A stretch of 64,000 nucleotides of DNA, from positions 1 through 64,000 of the forward strand of contig JABANN010000025.1 in assembly GCA_013115125.1 (NCBI GenBank). The letters run 5' to 3'. The position numbers and the translations under genes are program-made. The notes under the pieces were generated by a model that saw nothing but the letters and a program-made list of their open reading frames with translations, had not been told where the DNA came from and did no database searches. This document shows, piece after piece, positions 43,123-54,578 of this stretch; positions within the stretch are counted from its first letter, which is position 1, and every line of letters begins with the position of its first letter. Source of the DNA: Perkinsus olseni (taxonomy: Eukaryota > Perkinsozoa > Perkinsida).

Positions 43123-44689
43123 ATGGGAGTTGTGGACGATGCCAAGCAGCGTATGGAGGAACTCATCGAAGGGAGTTACCTCAGAGGGGTGGCATCAGGT
43201 GGGAGGGCTGCCCGATTCAGGAACATTTACTGCGAAATCCCAAGATCGCTGAGCCTGATGGGACCGCTGGTGAGTGGCCATTCCGCGATGCAGTGAAGGA
43301 GCTGTTCGGGATCCTCTACGATAGATCCCAGATAACTTGGTAGGACGGCCACTAGCGGTTGTCTCTCTACTGAGTCTGCTTTAGGTTAGATAGGCTTCCT
43401 CAAGGCGGGAGGAAGGTGAAGAATTGCTCCAAGGCAGGGGTTCTCAATACGCTAGTTTGTGAGGAAAAAGCGCGGAGGGAAACGAAGCAGAAGGCGAAGA
43501 GTTCGTTCACTGCAATCACCAGACGCCGGGTGAGGAAGGCGATTGATATCATAGTAAGAGACTCTGGCCTCTTAGTAGCGAAAGTCGCACGAGAGGGCAC
43601 TACGCGCCGACCTAGATGGTGATGCGGTGTCGTTCACGTCCTCGGAGTCCTCGGCATCCAGCCGACGAGACTACAGGCCGACCCCCGGCAAGAAGCTGAG
43701 GCAGCAAATATCATCATTGAAGTGCTCGAACGCGGGTGGGAGTGGGGAGCCGCTGTGGCTGTTGTATGGTTCGCCTGTAGACCTGAGGAGTGTAGCGGAG
43801 GAGCGTCTGTGGCGTATCAAGGAGCTAGAGGCTGAGAAAGGTAGGGCTCACCGGAGGGGATGAGTACCACAATTCTACCATTTCAGCAGCAGCCTGGAAT
43901 CGTCTAAAGATGACTGAGGACGACGATGACAGCGAATGGGCTGAGAGTTCCGAGTCTTCTCCGAGGTCGGACTCTGATCAAGTTATTGCCTTGATGGTGA
44001 TAACAGCACACAGTCCGCCATGGGCAACGGGCTCCTTTCTCCAGGCAGAGCTTGATGAATGGAAGGAGAGGATGGAGGCGAAGGAAGAGGTGGGTCGCTT
44101 TCCATGATGGTATCTCGTGGGGCATTCGGGCTGAGCTAGGTTCGGGTAGGTCCGGTGGGTAATGGATGGGGCTTCTTCAGGAGTGCAAGTCGGCCGTTGA
44201 GGAGGCCGAGCGGCTTCGTGAGCTCAAGAGGAGGAATGGATCGGCTATGAGGGAGGAGTTGAAGGCTCTGCGGGATGAGACGAAAAGTAGCGGTATGGCA
44301 GCATTGCTGGTTGTTAATCCGTCATCAGGTTTGAGGAAGACACTATCGACTGTGGAAGAAAGATTACATCGCATGGAGGCAGAAGATGGTAGTGGTCGAG
44401 GTGGCTCTCTTATCTAGTCTCTGATGCTCGAAGGAATATGTCTTCGATACTTAGGAAGCAGCGGGGCTCTAGGGCGATGGTATCCATCGATCCATGTGTT
44501 GTTGGCTTCTCTTTGCGCTGGCCTAATAATGCCCCTCTTTGCCTCCTCTTTGCAGGACGCTACATCGCACTCCAAAAGACGTGCCAGGCAACTCTAAGCG
44601 GAGTTAACTCTCTCCTCAATAGAACTGGGAACACGCAGTCAGGCGGGGAGAAGGCACCTGTTTGCTCGGCGCCTATCGCTAGCATATGA
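43123..44689 (+). CDS. Orphan tandem family, copy 2
   Basis: Starts MGVVDDAKQRMEELIE, directly after a CAG acceptor, with no helix-turn-helix seen upstream. Homologous exons follow: HLLRNPKIAEPDGTAGEWPF, KNCSKAGVLNTLVCEEKA, KSHERALRADLDGDA with a Ser-rich part, KKLRQQISSLKCSNA, the coiled coil SAVEEAERLRELKRRN, LRKTLSTVEERLHRMEAEDG and IALQKTCQATLSGVNSLLN. The donor expected after LIE is not GT in this copy, so its expression or splicing may differ. Splicing of the final exon is unclear, and the end given is the stop of the read-through frame. Confidence 0.55.
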
Positions 44690-46000
44690 CTGCGTACTGT
44701 CCTCAGGCCCCTAGCTCTGGCACGGAGGTGAAGGCAGAGACTATCCGCACAAGGAAGGGGAGGTATAGCGGGTTGCTCGATTGGAGGCATTCATTCTCAC
44801 GCGTGGTGTGAAATCTCGGACAAGCCACTGCTGCTGCTGCTGCTGCTGTCAGGTAATAGTGACGTCGCAGTGCTGTCACTTGACTTCTCCCTATCCCAGA
44901 ATTTTCCCCATTATGTACGTTGCGAGTATATAACCCAAGCTTGGCTTTGACTGCTTTTATTACTTATAGCGGATTCAATATTGGCATTATGTTCATGACT
45001 CAGCACATGTTTCCGCAGTAGTTATTACAATCTTGAGTAGATCATCTCCGCTGCGGGACGGCTCCACAAAGTCCGCCCGCAAGTCTTCCTCAGAATCGAT
45101 CCCGAATCGGTAATTTCTCGGCAGCCCCCATCACCGTATCCACCGTCACCTCACCTCGGGCTCGCTTTGCCAGCAGAATCGCGCTCTAGATCAGTCATAG
45201 CGATCGGTAGGTTGAGCTCGCCTCGGACGTCGGTATTGTCTGCAACACTTCGTCGCCGTTAGGGAGTTCGGGCTTGGCCTAATGGCCGAATATTGGCCCC
45301 TGATAATGGGCCTGATGGCTCATCAGTCTCTCTCTCGCTCTTGGCCGCTGTTCGGCCGGGGGATTCTGCAAAGCCTCGAAGGTTCCGGTAGAGCTTCTAA
45401 GGTCGACACGAAAAGTATACAGAGGCTGACCAGTCCTTGAGGGAAAAGAAAAGGCTAGCATGCCTCGGTCGACGGAACATGCACGGCGTATGTCGAACAG
45501 CTGAGGTAGGCCTTAGTTCTTCTGGAGCTGGTAGGCTTATACTATCCAGAACTGCCAGTGGTGAGCAGCGAGAGTCTTACCAGGACCGCGAAGAGGGGAT
45601 AGTGTAGGTGTGTTGGTGCTGGACGAAGTATGGTGGTTGTTGCTATCGGATGGACTCCGCAGGAGGTGAGAAAGTAAGTCCCGCGAGAGGTTTGCATCAC
45701 GAGACGTGAGTACAGGGTGGATTCGCAGCTAGTGTCACTAGCCTCTTAAAACGTGGAATGCACTGAGCTCATTATGGAGACGAGTCCTGTTTGATACAGC
45801 CTGTTTCTCTCCTGTCGCTACAGCCACGCGTTGCTAGTGGTCTCAATAACCTTGGGCCTTGGATCGGGTTGAGGACTTCACAGGTCGCCCCGGTACCTAT
45901 CCTGTGTTCCGCTCTCATTTCCAATTTTCTGTATCATACAGGATCGTAGGACTCGGCATTAGTACTTTCTGCTAGGAAGCCTTTGATTGATCTTATCAAA
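44690..46000. other. Spacer between tandem copies 2 and 3
   Basis: Contains the copy-2 3' flank repeat (45037-45124) and a (CTG)n run at 44828-44848. I see no other supported exon. Open frames at 45279-45461 (minus) lack splice partners. Confidence 0.35.
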
Positions 46001-47368
46001 ATGAGGACGGTAGAAGATACCAGGAAGCGCCTGGAGGAGCTAATTCAGGTTAATGACTCGAGAGAGTGGCTGTTGGAAGGGTCTTCTCACTCAGGAGCAT
46101 TTGCGGCGTAACCCGAGTATTGCGGAGCATGATGGGAGAGTCGAGGATGGGGAATTCCGGGATACAGTGAGGAAGCAGTTCAGAATTTTCTAAATTGCAT
46201 ATGCTTCGAGATGGTAGAGTAGTAGCGTTGGCGCAGCATTGACCGTTACCCTGCTGTCTGTTGTAGGTATTATCATACCGCGAGTGGAAAAACGAGGGCG
46301 AGGAACTGCGCTTTTGTGGGAGTCCTTGACGCACTGCGGCTCATCTGTGAGGACCAGATGAGGAATAAGGAGACCGGGGAGCGGGGTAACTGTTCTATTC
46401 TTCGGGCGAGACTCCCAGTAAGAGGAGCGTCTAGGCTGGCGCCTACTTGATTCGGATTCTCAGAAGCGGAAGTTTTCCGAGGGGGTGGCCCCGAGTAGGG
46501 ACGATGAGTCTTCATCGTCATCTGACGAACTCCGCAGCACGCGAGTCAGCAGCGGCGCTAATCTCCGAGGGGAAGTATCCCGTTTGAAGTGCTCGCGGGC
46601 AGGTCAGAAGGCTCCGTCAGGGAGCGTCTCAATTGAATCGTTACCATTGGCTGACGGTTCATTGCCGATGCGTTCGTAGGTCTTCGAAAATTAGCAGAGG
46701 AACGCCAGGAGCGTATCGACGAGCTGGAGGGTTAGTGGGGTCGGGAGTATCGGAGGGAATGAGGATTGCTGTTATCTTCTCAGCTGCAGCCTGGGCTCGG
46801 AAGGCCGTGGCCGATGGTGCTGACAGCAGCGGAGTGACTGAGGGGGCGGTGCCTGATCAAGTGGATGCCTTAACAGTGAGAGCAGTCCGCTATGGGTGCT
46901 CTTAACACCGTGTACTCTTCAGGGGGAGGTCGGTGAATGGAAAAGAAGTTCGAGAAGGAGATGGAGTTGAGGGACGAGGTTGGCTGCAGCAGCTCGCACG
47001 AGGTCACCCACGAGGTTGGACTCGAATCGAGCGGAAAGGCTCATGCCCTATTGACTTCGCTGTGGCTCGTTCAGAGTAAAGCACTTTCGAAGTCGGAATG
47101 ACGATGTTGTCAGGATCGTCAGGCAGCGGCTGAGGAGTTGGGGCTAGCTCGTGAGGTCAACTCCATGAGGGAATCCGCGATGAGGGGAGAGTTGAAGGCC
47201 TTAAGGGAAGAGACGGCGGGTAGGACTCCTACCGTAGGAGTAGAGTATGAACGTCACTTGAGCTACTGTTGCTTCCCCCAGGTCTGAAGAAGGCGTTATC
47301 GGATGCTCATTCGGAAATCGATCGTTGGATGACGGCCGATCGTAATAGCGATGGAATTATGGAGAGCT
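46001..47368 (+). pseudogene. Orphan tandem family, copy 3, probably decayed
   Basis: ATG at 46001 opens MRTVEDTRKRLEELIQ. A 46-nt intron leads to EHLRRNPSIAEHDGRVED and FRDTVRKQFRIF then TAA, earlier than in the other copies. Further homologous exons are present (RARNCAFVGVLDALRLICED, KRKFSEGVAPSRDDES, NLRGEVSRLKCSRAG, LKKALSDAHSEIDR). In the coiled-coil exon the wanted frame (EKKFEKEMELRDE) is preceded by an in-frame stop, suggesting a 1-nt shift. The exon equivalent to ALQKTCQATL is barely recognisable at about 47430. It looks like a copy losing its reading frame. Confidence 0.5.
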
Positions 47369-47379
47369 GATCGTTCTGG

Positions 47380-48815
47380 TGATGAGAAACAGCGCCATTC
47401 ATCTTAAGAACGTACAGTAGAAGAAGTAAGATAGAGCGGACATGCGAGGCAACTCTGAACAGTGTGAGGTATATTACGGATTGGACTCAGGGGACGCAGG
47501 TGGGCGGGGAGGGGTGTATCACGATTCGTACTCCTAGAGTTGGAGCACTGCAAACTGCATTCGAACACCATCGGAATCCGTACACCGAGAACTCGAACTT
47601 TGAGCGGGAGCAGAAGCAAGCGAAGCGATTCGATAAATGCATGGGGTATCTGATCTGGGCCTAAGCCGGGTCCCCCATCGGTGAGTTACCAGTGGTAGAG
47701 GGACTAATCGGTACAGAGTCAAACCCGTACACGAATGATTGATGCATCCTACTCTCGTCTGTGTCAGCCAATGGGGTTGCTTCTTATACAACGCCTTCCA
47801 GCACAGTTGCCACTCGTACAGCGGCTTTGCAAACACCGGGAGCCACTGTACGGAATGACACTTTACGGAGTGAAGCAAGATGAGTTGATGTTGAACTGAG
47901 TAGACTGTTCGAGTTGAAGCTGAGCAGGATGAGGCGAAACGAACTGTTACTTGCACGAGTTGCAACCGTACGATATGATCTCCCACGCCGATCGTGAAAA
48001 CTGTTCACTGAACAGTCTCGGGGGCTCCCAATACTGGAAGATCCCCTTCGAAAATGGCAGGGTATGCTTCGTTCAGGTCCCTCGCCCTGTCAAGACTCTC
48101 AAGGCTGAGCTCAAACGGGAGGGAGGGTAGGCTGGAGGATGAGCCATTGTTGAGAAGTGTCGGAGTCTTCCAACCACTGGGCTGGTACTGCTCTAACACT
48201 ATCGAATTCTAACTGCTCATGCGTTTCTCCCCGCAATATTCTCTCTCCGTGAGGAGTTGGCGTGGTGCCAGTCGTCGCTCTTCATGCTGAGACACGTGTC
48301 GATTGTACCATGCACAGCAAGATACATAAGGACAGCATCTGCCAAAAAATTGACACTCGGTTTTCTCCGCAGCTACTTGCTGTCACTGTCAGGTAGTCTC
48401 GGATCTATTCTACTCTGGATTTATCCCACCGATATGCGCTGTGTGACTTCTACGCAAGGTCGCTTTATTTTCATTGCAGCTTATTGTGGGTTTAGTGGAA
48501 CAAATTCTAAAGACACCACTCTCTTGCGTTGCAGTTTATAAAATCACATTTAGTCCCACCACCCATGTCGGCAAGTGTGAATTTCTCTTGGTCTTGCGCT
48601 AGCTCTACCCGAGAATATGGCATATTCAATATGCCCTGAATCTTTGATGACTCACTTCCAATGATTCACCTGTCGATCAGTATCAGTGGAGCTGTCAGAT
48701 TATATCAGTCAGTCTTGCGCCTGGCCTACCCTGGAAGGAGAAGACACATCCTACCTTTTCATGGTGCGCGAATTACATAAGGCTGCTTAAGCGTAGCTTT
48801 TGGAGATTACTCGAG
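47380..48815. other. Spacer between tandem copies 3 and 4
   Basis: No supported exon beyond a decayed copy-3 tail near 47430-47510. CACTGTCAGGTAGT at about 48375 recurs at about 51130. Confidence 0.35.
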
Positions 48816-48886
48816 GGGCAGCCTTCTTATATGACATCTCCTTCAACTTGAAGGCTTCAAGGAGATGTCATATGAGGAGGCTGCCC
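48816..48886. repeat. Large hairpin: 28-bp imperfect inverted repeat
   Basis: The arm at 48816-48843 (GGGCAGCCTTCTTATATGAC...) pairs with 48859-48886 across a 15-nt loop, with only a few mismatches. Directly adjoining is a 9-bp palindrome, CCCAAGGAG-A-CTCCTTGGG (48884-48902). It may be a MITE-like element or an RNA hairpin. Confidence 0.8.
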
Positions 48887-49056
48887 AAGGAGACTCCTTG
48901 GGACCACCACTCTATCGCGTTATGGTCTGCACTATCGATATACTTCAGCTGATGGATGATTTTTGTCGGAAGGAGACAGCACTTCCCGACCTGTCCGAAT
49001 GGGAATTGTTATTTGTACGGTTTACTGTCGTGATTCACAGGCTTGTCGTTTTCGGG

Positions 49057-50755
49057 ATGGGTGCGGTAGAAGAGGCCAAGCAGCGTATGGAGGATCTCAT
49101 CCAGGTGAGGGGCGTGGGAGGGGTGGCTGTTGTGAGGGTCTCGCTCAGGCCCATCTACGGCGAAATCCTAAGATCGCTGAGCCTGATGGGGCCGCGAATG
49201 ATTGGATATTCCGTGACGCGGTGAGGGAGCAGTTCAGGATCTACTACGATAAATTCGGCCTTTTATGGTACTGTTCTGTCATTGTATCAGCGCGATGAGC
49301 CGACCCCTGCATGAGGGTTCCTGCAGGCGCTATAAGCTTTCGAACGGAAGGAGCAGGAAGAAAAACTGCGTTGAAGCCGGGGTCCTCGGCACACTGAGGC
49401 TGGTCTGTGAGGAGCAAGAGATGAGGAAGGAGGCTGCGAAGACAAAGGGAAGAGGATCCAACACCGGGATGAGCCACCGGGTGAGGACGGACTGAATTAC
49501 ACACTGTGGCTGTAGTCTCGTGATCCCTAGAAACGCAGTCTGCACGAGCGGGTACGGCATTCTGAGCTGGAGAGGGACGGGGGGTCGGACATGTCGGAAT
49601 CCTCACTGTCTAGCGCAGCCGAGAGCTCCTACGAGTCGAAGAGAGAAGCACTGGTGTATAGGCTGCGGCAAGAGGTAGCTTCACTGAAATGCTCGAATGC
49701 TGGTGAGAAGTGGTAGCCTTCAAGTCGGGAGGACGATGGGGTCGTAGGTCTGAGGAATATAGCGGAAGAGCGTCTGGAGCGTATAAAGGGGTTGGAGGCT
49801 GGGAGTGGTTCGAACTCCGACGGCTGTACCGCCGACGAGGCAACCGAGGGGAGGGCAGAACTGCCGCCGGGACTGTACCCGGGTGAAGTCGCAGTGTTGA
49901 CGGTAATACGAATCGTGTTATAACATATCGGTCCAAGTAATATATCGTACGTGTATTAGGCGGAAGTCGAAAAGTGGAAGGAAAAATTCAAGGAAGGCAT
50001 GGCGGCGAAGGACAAAGTAAGTTGTTCTTGACGATAGGCGTTCGCTAGAAGGGTCCGAATGGGTGAAGGGGTATGTGGGGCTACTGGATTCTGACAGTTC
50101 AAGGGGTTTGCCTCCAGTGGTGAACTCAGGAGTGCAAGGCGGTCGTTGAGGAGCTGCAGCGCAGTCGTCTGATCAATTCTAAGAGAGAACGCGCGATGAA
50201 GGAGGAACTGAGGAGTTTACGTGAAGAGACAACAAGTAGTCCGATTCCTCGAGTGATGGTTGGGTTAGAATGACTTGATAGGTTTGAGGGAGATGCTGTC
50301 GGATGTCCAGTCGGAGGTCAATCGTATGAAAGCGAAAGATGGTAAGGGGGGCGGGCAGGAAGCTGTTTTCGCTCGGTGACTGATAGCGGCAAAATTCTTT
50401 ATGAAACCCGAGGATATCACCGTTGCTGAGTTCACAAGCTATAGTCGCTGAGCTGTATGCCGGTTCCCCCGAGGGCTAGGCTTCTGTCGTCATTAAAGCC
50501 CTCGTTGTTCACAGAACGCATTGGTGCGATACAGGAGACTCTCTCCAGAAACTCCATCTACCGCCAGGAAACTCTCAGCAGCGTCAAGTGTCTTCTCGAT
50601 GAGGCTAAGAGGATGCAGGTGAGCGGGGATGCGGGTATCCTTTTTTTATGATCGCCATTGGTGATGGGATGCTACTCCTGGTTCAGGCTCCTCGGTCTGA
50701 CATTGATGTGAAGGCTGAGGTCTGTAGCCTCGAAGAGGGTCGGCATGGCGGTTAG
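49057..50755 (+). CDS. Orphan tandem family, copy 4
   Basis: MGAVEEAKQRMEDLIQ, then a 44-nt intron to AHLRRNPKIAEPDGAANDW and FRDAVREQFRIYYDKFG, then KKNCVEAGVLGTLRLVCEE, KRSLHERVRHSELERDGGSD, a Ser-rich part, RLRQEVASLKCSNA, LRNIAEERLERIKGLEAG, coiled-coil exons and LREMLSDVQSEVNRMKAKDG. The last exons are IGAIQETLSRNSIYRQETL and IDVKAEVCSLEEGRHGG, with a TAG at 50753-50755. All joins keep phase, making this the best-preserved copy. No HTH is seen; upstream 48860-49056 is occupied by the hairpin region. Confidence 0.62.
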
Positions 50756-51613
50756 GCAACTACTGACGCTTTTGGGGTAGGATACTGCTGGCAGCACGCG
50801 GTGGAACCCTGTTCGGCGCCGCCGATTCGGCGGGCAGATGGCTAGCATCCCTCGATGTTGAAGTCTGCTGCACCTTGTTTAATGAGCAACAGTATCCATC
50901 TGCGTAACCATCTCTGCATGCCTTATCCTCATTTTCGGGACACTTTATACGTCATCATACACGTTCACGACACTTGAATGAAGGAGCCCCTGAGGAATCC
51001 GCTGGACAGCCCAGTCTTGTCGGACTGACTAGTTGGGCGGTCACTGCATAGAGTCTGTCGCTATTACCAAGCGTCGCATGCCCCGGATTGGGATATTTGT
51101 TCATGACATCTTCACTGCCAGCACCTGCGCTTTCACTGTCAGGTAGTGCAAGCTCACCGCTTCTCCTCGGCTACGTCAAAAGGTCCTCCACTTCTGTGCT
51201 GCGTATCACGCAGAATGGCTTCAATCGCTTGAATCGCTTATAGCGGAATAAACGTTTGCAGTTTACCAGGAGGCTCGAGTCCGTCGCTGTCAATTCAATC
51301 ACAACAGGCCCGCTGGGACTTCCCCTCGACTAAGTGGAGTCCACTCTGGTCTTAGGGGCACTCCCTTTTGACAGAAGGGCCGATCTAACGAATCGTTAGT
51401 AACGATGACTCCTCTTGGTCACCAAGACTCGGTGTCACCTGGGGTTGCGGGCTTCGGTTGACAACGACGGCGATTCTCATTCCTCAATTCTCATATTCCT
51501 CATTCCTCGCATATTCTTTTCAATTTGGAGCTACGCCCAGGGCGTGAGCCGGTGCTCTGGGGCTCTGATGATACCGGCCACTTCGTTCTCAGCAACTTCT
51601 TGAAACACCTTAT
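50756..51613. other. Spacer downstream of the tandem array
   Basis: No supported exon on either strand. Shares CACTGTCAGGTAGT with 48375. A small hairpin-like ACGAATCGTTAGTAACGATGACTCC lies at about 51388. Confidence 0.35.
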
Positions 51614-54150
51614 ATGACAGCGACATCTCTGGAGTATTTCGGGAAGGCCACGGAGAGTCTCACAGACATCAAGTTGGAAGATATTGATTTCGAGGTGACG
51701 CTCTGGCAGGCTTGCTTGTGCCCCCGCAAGGTCGTCGACAGCAACCTGTAGTATATTCTCACTCTCCCCAGGCGGTCGACAAGTGTACATCGGCCGCCAA
51801 GCTGGGTCGCTACATAACCCTTCTGGAGGCGGACGGTGGTTACTACCGGGAACTACTGACCAAGGCTAAGGAAAAGCTGCTAAGGGTCGATAGAAAGGCT
51901 TACTACAAGTACGATACAATCGGGATGAAATGTACTGAATCTTTGATTTTGCGTCTTCGGTATACCTGCGTTCTAGCCCATGCGCCTAGAGTAATTGATT
52001 TATATAACTATTTCCTCACGATCTGGAGTCCGTAGCTGCTGACAGCACTGCTCCTCGGAAGAGCATTTGAAAGAATTTTGCCCGTCAGCGCGATATTGCA
52101 GACAGCCACTGGGCTAGAGAGCAGTGGCGCCGGCAGTCCTCGCCTCAGGCTGGCTCTCACTAATTCTGTTGCATGCCTGCTCAGGCTCTATCCGAACTCA
52201 GTAGTCGCCTCCCCGAGGGAAGCTGCCGCTGCTAATTCTACTGTATTGATGTGGGAGCAAGAGCTCAAATCTGTCGACAGGGAAGCGCGCGAAAGGAGCG
52301 AGCAGGCCCCCTCTGGTCGTGTTGTCGGGGTGAGTCGACTGATTCACATCTTCGCAATTCTTCAGACCTGGGCATCGGCGGGAAAGCGTACCCGATCAGA
52401 GAGGTAGTCGCCTGCGATCAGCAGAGGCAGGAGCCCGTTGAACATGAGAGTGCAGCCAAGGAAGAAGCCGACGACAAGGCGAGGAACCCTTACGCCCGGG
52501 ATATGACGGCCATGAAGGATTACTACAGGGCTTGGGACAGGTCAGGTATATAGTGCTCGATAGGGTTGTGGCTGAAACGTCAACGTCTCGGTAGGACCAA
52601 TCATCACTGGTTATCAATCAGGTTCGATGTTGACGCTGCATGCGATGCCGTGGACGTGAAGGCGGCGAAGCAAGAGGAAGGGTATGCTGAACCAGAACTC
52701 GATGAGTTGTTGCAAAATATGAGTTTCACTCAATTCATTGGATAACATTGCACTCATCCTACGCGAAGTCTTCGTTATGTTCTTGCAGCGCATTCTCTGT
52801 TCAGTGTCGTCCCTCCTGTAGCCCCTCTGGATATCGACCAGGATCTGTCTCCCGAGCGGGTAGAGTCCATGTCGGCGGCAGAGAGAGCCGCGGAATGTGA
52901 GGCTGAGAAGATAAAGGGCAATGAGAGTTTTACCTCTGGGGAATTGGACGAGGCAGAGGTAGGCTCCATAAGCTTATGTCAGTTCATGGAACAATACCTC
53001 GTTCTCCAGTTACATTACTCGAGAGCCCTACGCCTCCGTTCGGATATCTCTGCTATCTGGTCGAACAGAGCTCTTGTACGACTCAAGCTTCGCCGACCTA
53101 AGGAAGGGCTGGAGGATGCCCAAAGAGCCATTGCGTTGGACTCGAAAAACTTGAAGGTATAGCTTGGGCCAGAGACGCTTTTTCTCGAAGTACCTGTACC
53201 GGAGGTACAGCGATAGAATGGAGAGTGCTCCTCTGACTTAGGCCTTCCATCGACGAGGAAAAGCTCGAGCGGAGCTCGGATACCTCGAAGAGGCGGTCAA
53301 AGACTTCCAGATAGCTCTCAGGTGAATCTATGGTGACGGGAGCACTCTATACACGATCCACGATGGAGCAGAAGTGTGATTCTGCTGTGTATGCAGGTTA
53401 CTCAACGAAAGCGGCGCAGAGCAGGGCGTAATAGCGAAGGTCAATGCTGACCTCGCTACAGCCCGTCGCGAGCTGCTCACCAAACAGCGCGAGCAACCGA
53501 AAGACGAGAACGAAGATGAAGAGCCGAAAATACAGGAGATTTTCGACGAATCACCGAACATGTGAGCGGACTCCGCTCAGCGGAGCATTGTCTTGGCTGA
53601 TGGTGTGACACCATTGGTGTCATCCTCGATTTTCCTTGGGAAAGTCGGTTGCTGTCTGACGTTCCCAATGGGCTGTTGATTCCGCTTTCCTGACTTGCTC
53701 GTGTTGCATGTTGTGAAGGAGCACCAAGGCTCTAAAATGTGAGTCGCTGATGCTCGGTCGAGAAGAAATACATCCCGTATGTGAAAATAATACTGCGGCA
53801 GGTTTCATTGTTTAGCCAGGATGATTAGTCTGAGACTCCTTCCGAAGGGGAGACTTCGGCGACAGCTCACACTCTGTCTCGCTTCAGCTCGCAAGACCAT
53901 CGAGGCGACGCAAAATCGAGCGAGTTCAGGCGTATCTCCATAGTCGACGAGGACACAGAAACTGAAGACGAAGAACGAGAGGTCCCATCTGTTTGCGGAG
54001 GGATTGCTGAAGTCCTGTGGCGTTGATTCGGTGCAGTCAGCTTTGAGGCCACCGAGTCTCTGTGCATTCTAGGTGTCACAGGGATGTACTGCTTCCGCCG
54101 GAGGATGGAGGAAGGTCGAGGTCTTAGAAGACTCCTCTGAAGAGGACTGA
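51614..54150 (+). CDS. RPAP3/SPAG1-like TPR co-chaperone
   Basis: Such proteins tether HSP90 to the R2TP complex and act in assembling RNA polymerases or axonemal dyneins. ATG 51614 opens SLEYFGKATESLTDIKLED, then LGRYITLLEADGGYYREL. RQRDIADSHWAREQWRRQ joins by a 49-nt intron to a charged helix. Then comes the family motif KDYYRAWDRFDVDAACDAVD. The TPR domain has AEKIKGNESFTSGELDEAE, HYSRALRLRSDISAIWSNRA and FHRRGKARAELGYLEEAVKD. The frame reaches a TGA at 53563-53565, but GTGAGC there is a good donor, joining to SEFRRISIVDEDTETEDEE and WRKVEVLEDSSEED, with a TGA at 54148-54150. The join around 51910-52070 is unresolved because an in-frame TGA lies at 52068-52070. Confidence 0.78.
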
Positions 54151-54578
54151 CCAACCCATTGATGCTGTCGTCTCACAGTAACGAGTAGCACTACCCATAA
54201 GTGTATTGCATTCTCCCACTCCGTGCTAGGGAAGGTGAAAGCATGTCGAGCTCGCCTCAGCCCCCTCCCAGTTGTCAGGCTGGCTTTTCATGCAGCACGT
54301 GCCCCGCTTGCGTTTGGTCCTCAATGGGTAATCGGACTAGTCACGTTTGTATGAATGAATAGAACATAATATGTCCCACATACTCTTTATGAGTCATAAA
54401 TTATGGCAGATCAAGCCTAGTTCTGTACCGAGTTCTGAGGTCCCGAACGCCGCCCTCGGGTCGCGTAACAGGATACACTGGCAACACAACAGCAAATTAA
54501 CTTTGCCAAACCTTTGCATTTCAGCAATATTACAATCTCGCGCAACGAATTCTCGGCGGTAGCTCAACTTCTGTGTAG
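54151..54578. other. Intergenic spacer
   Basis: No supported exon; probably convergent 3' ends. A TAATATGTCCCACATACT-type AT-rich patch lies near 54365. Confidence 0.4.
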
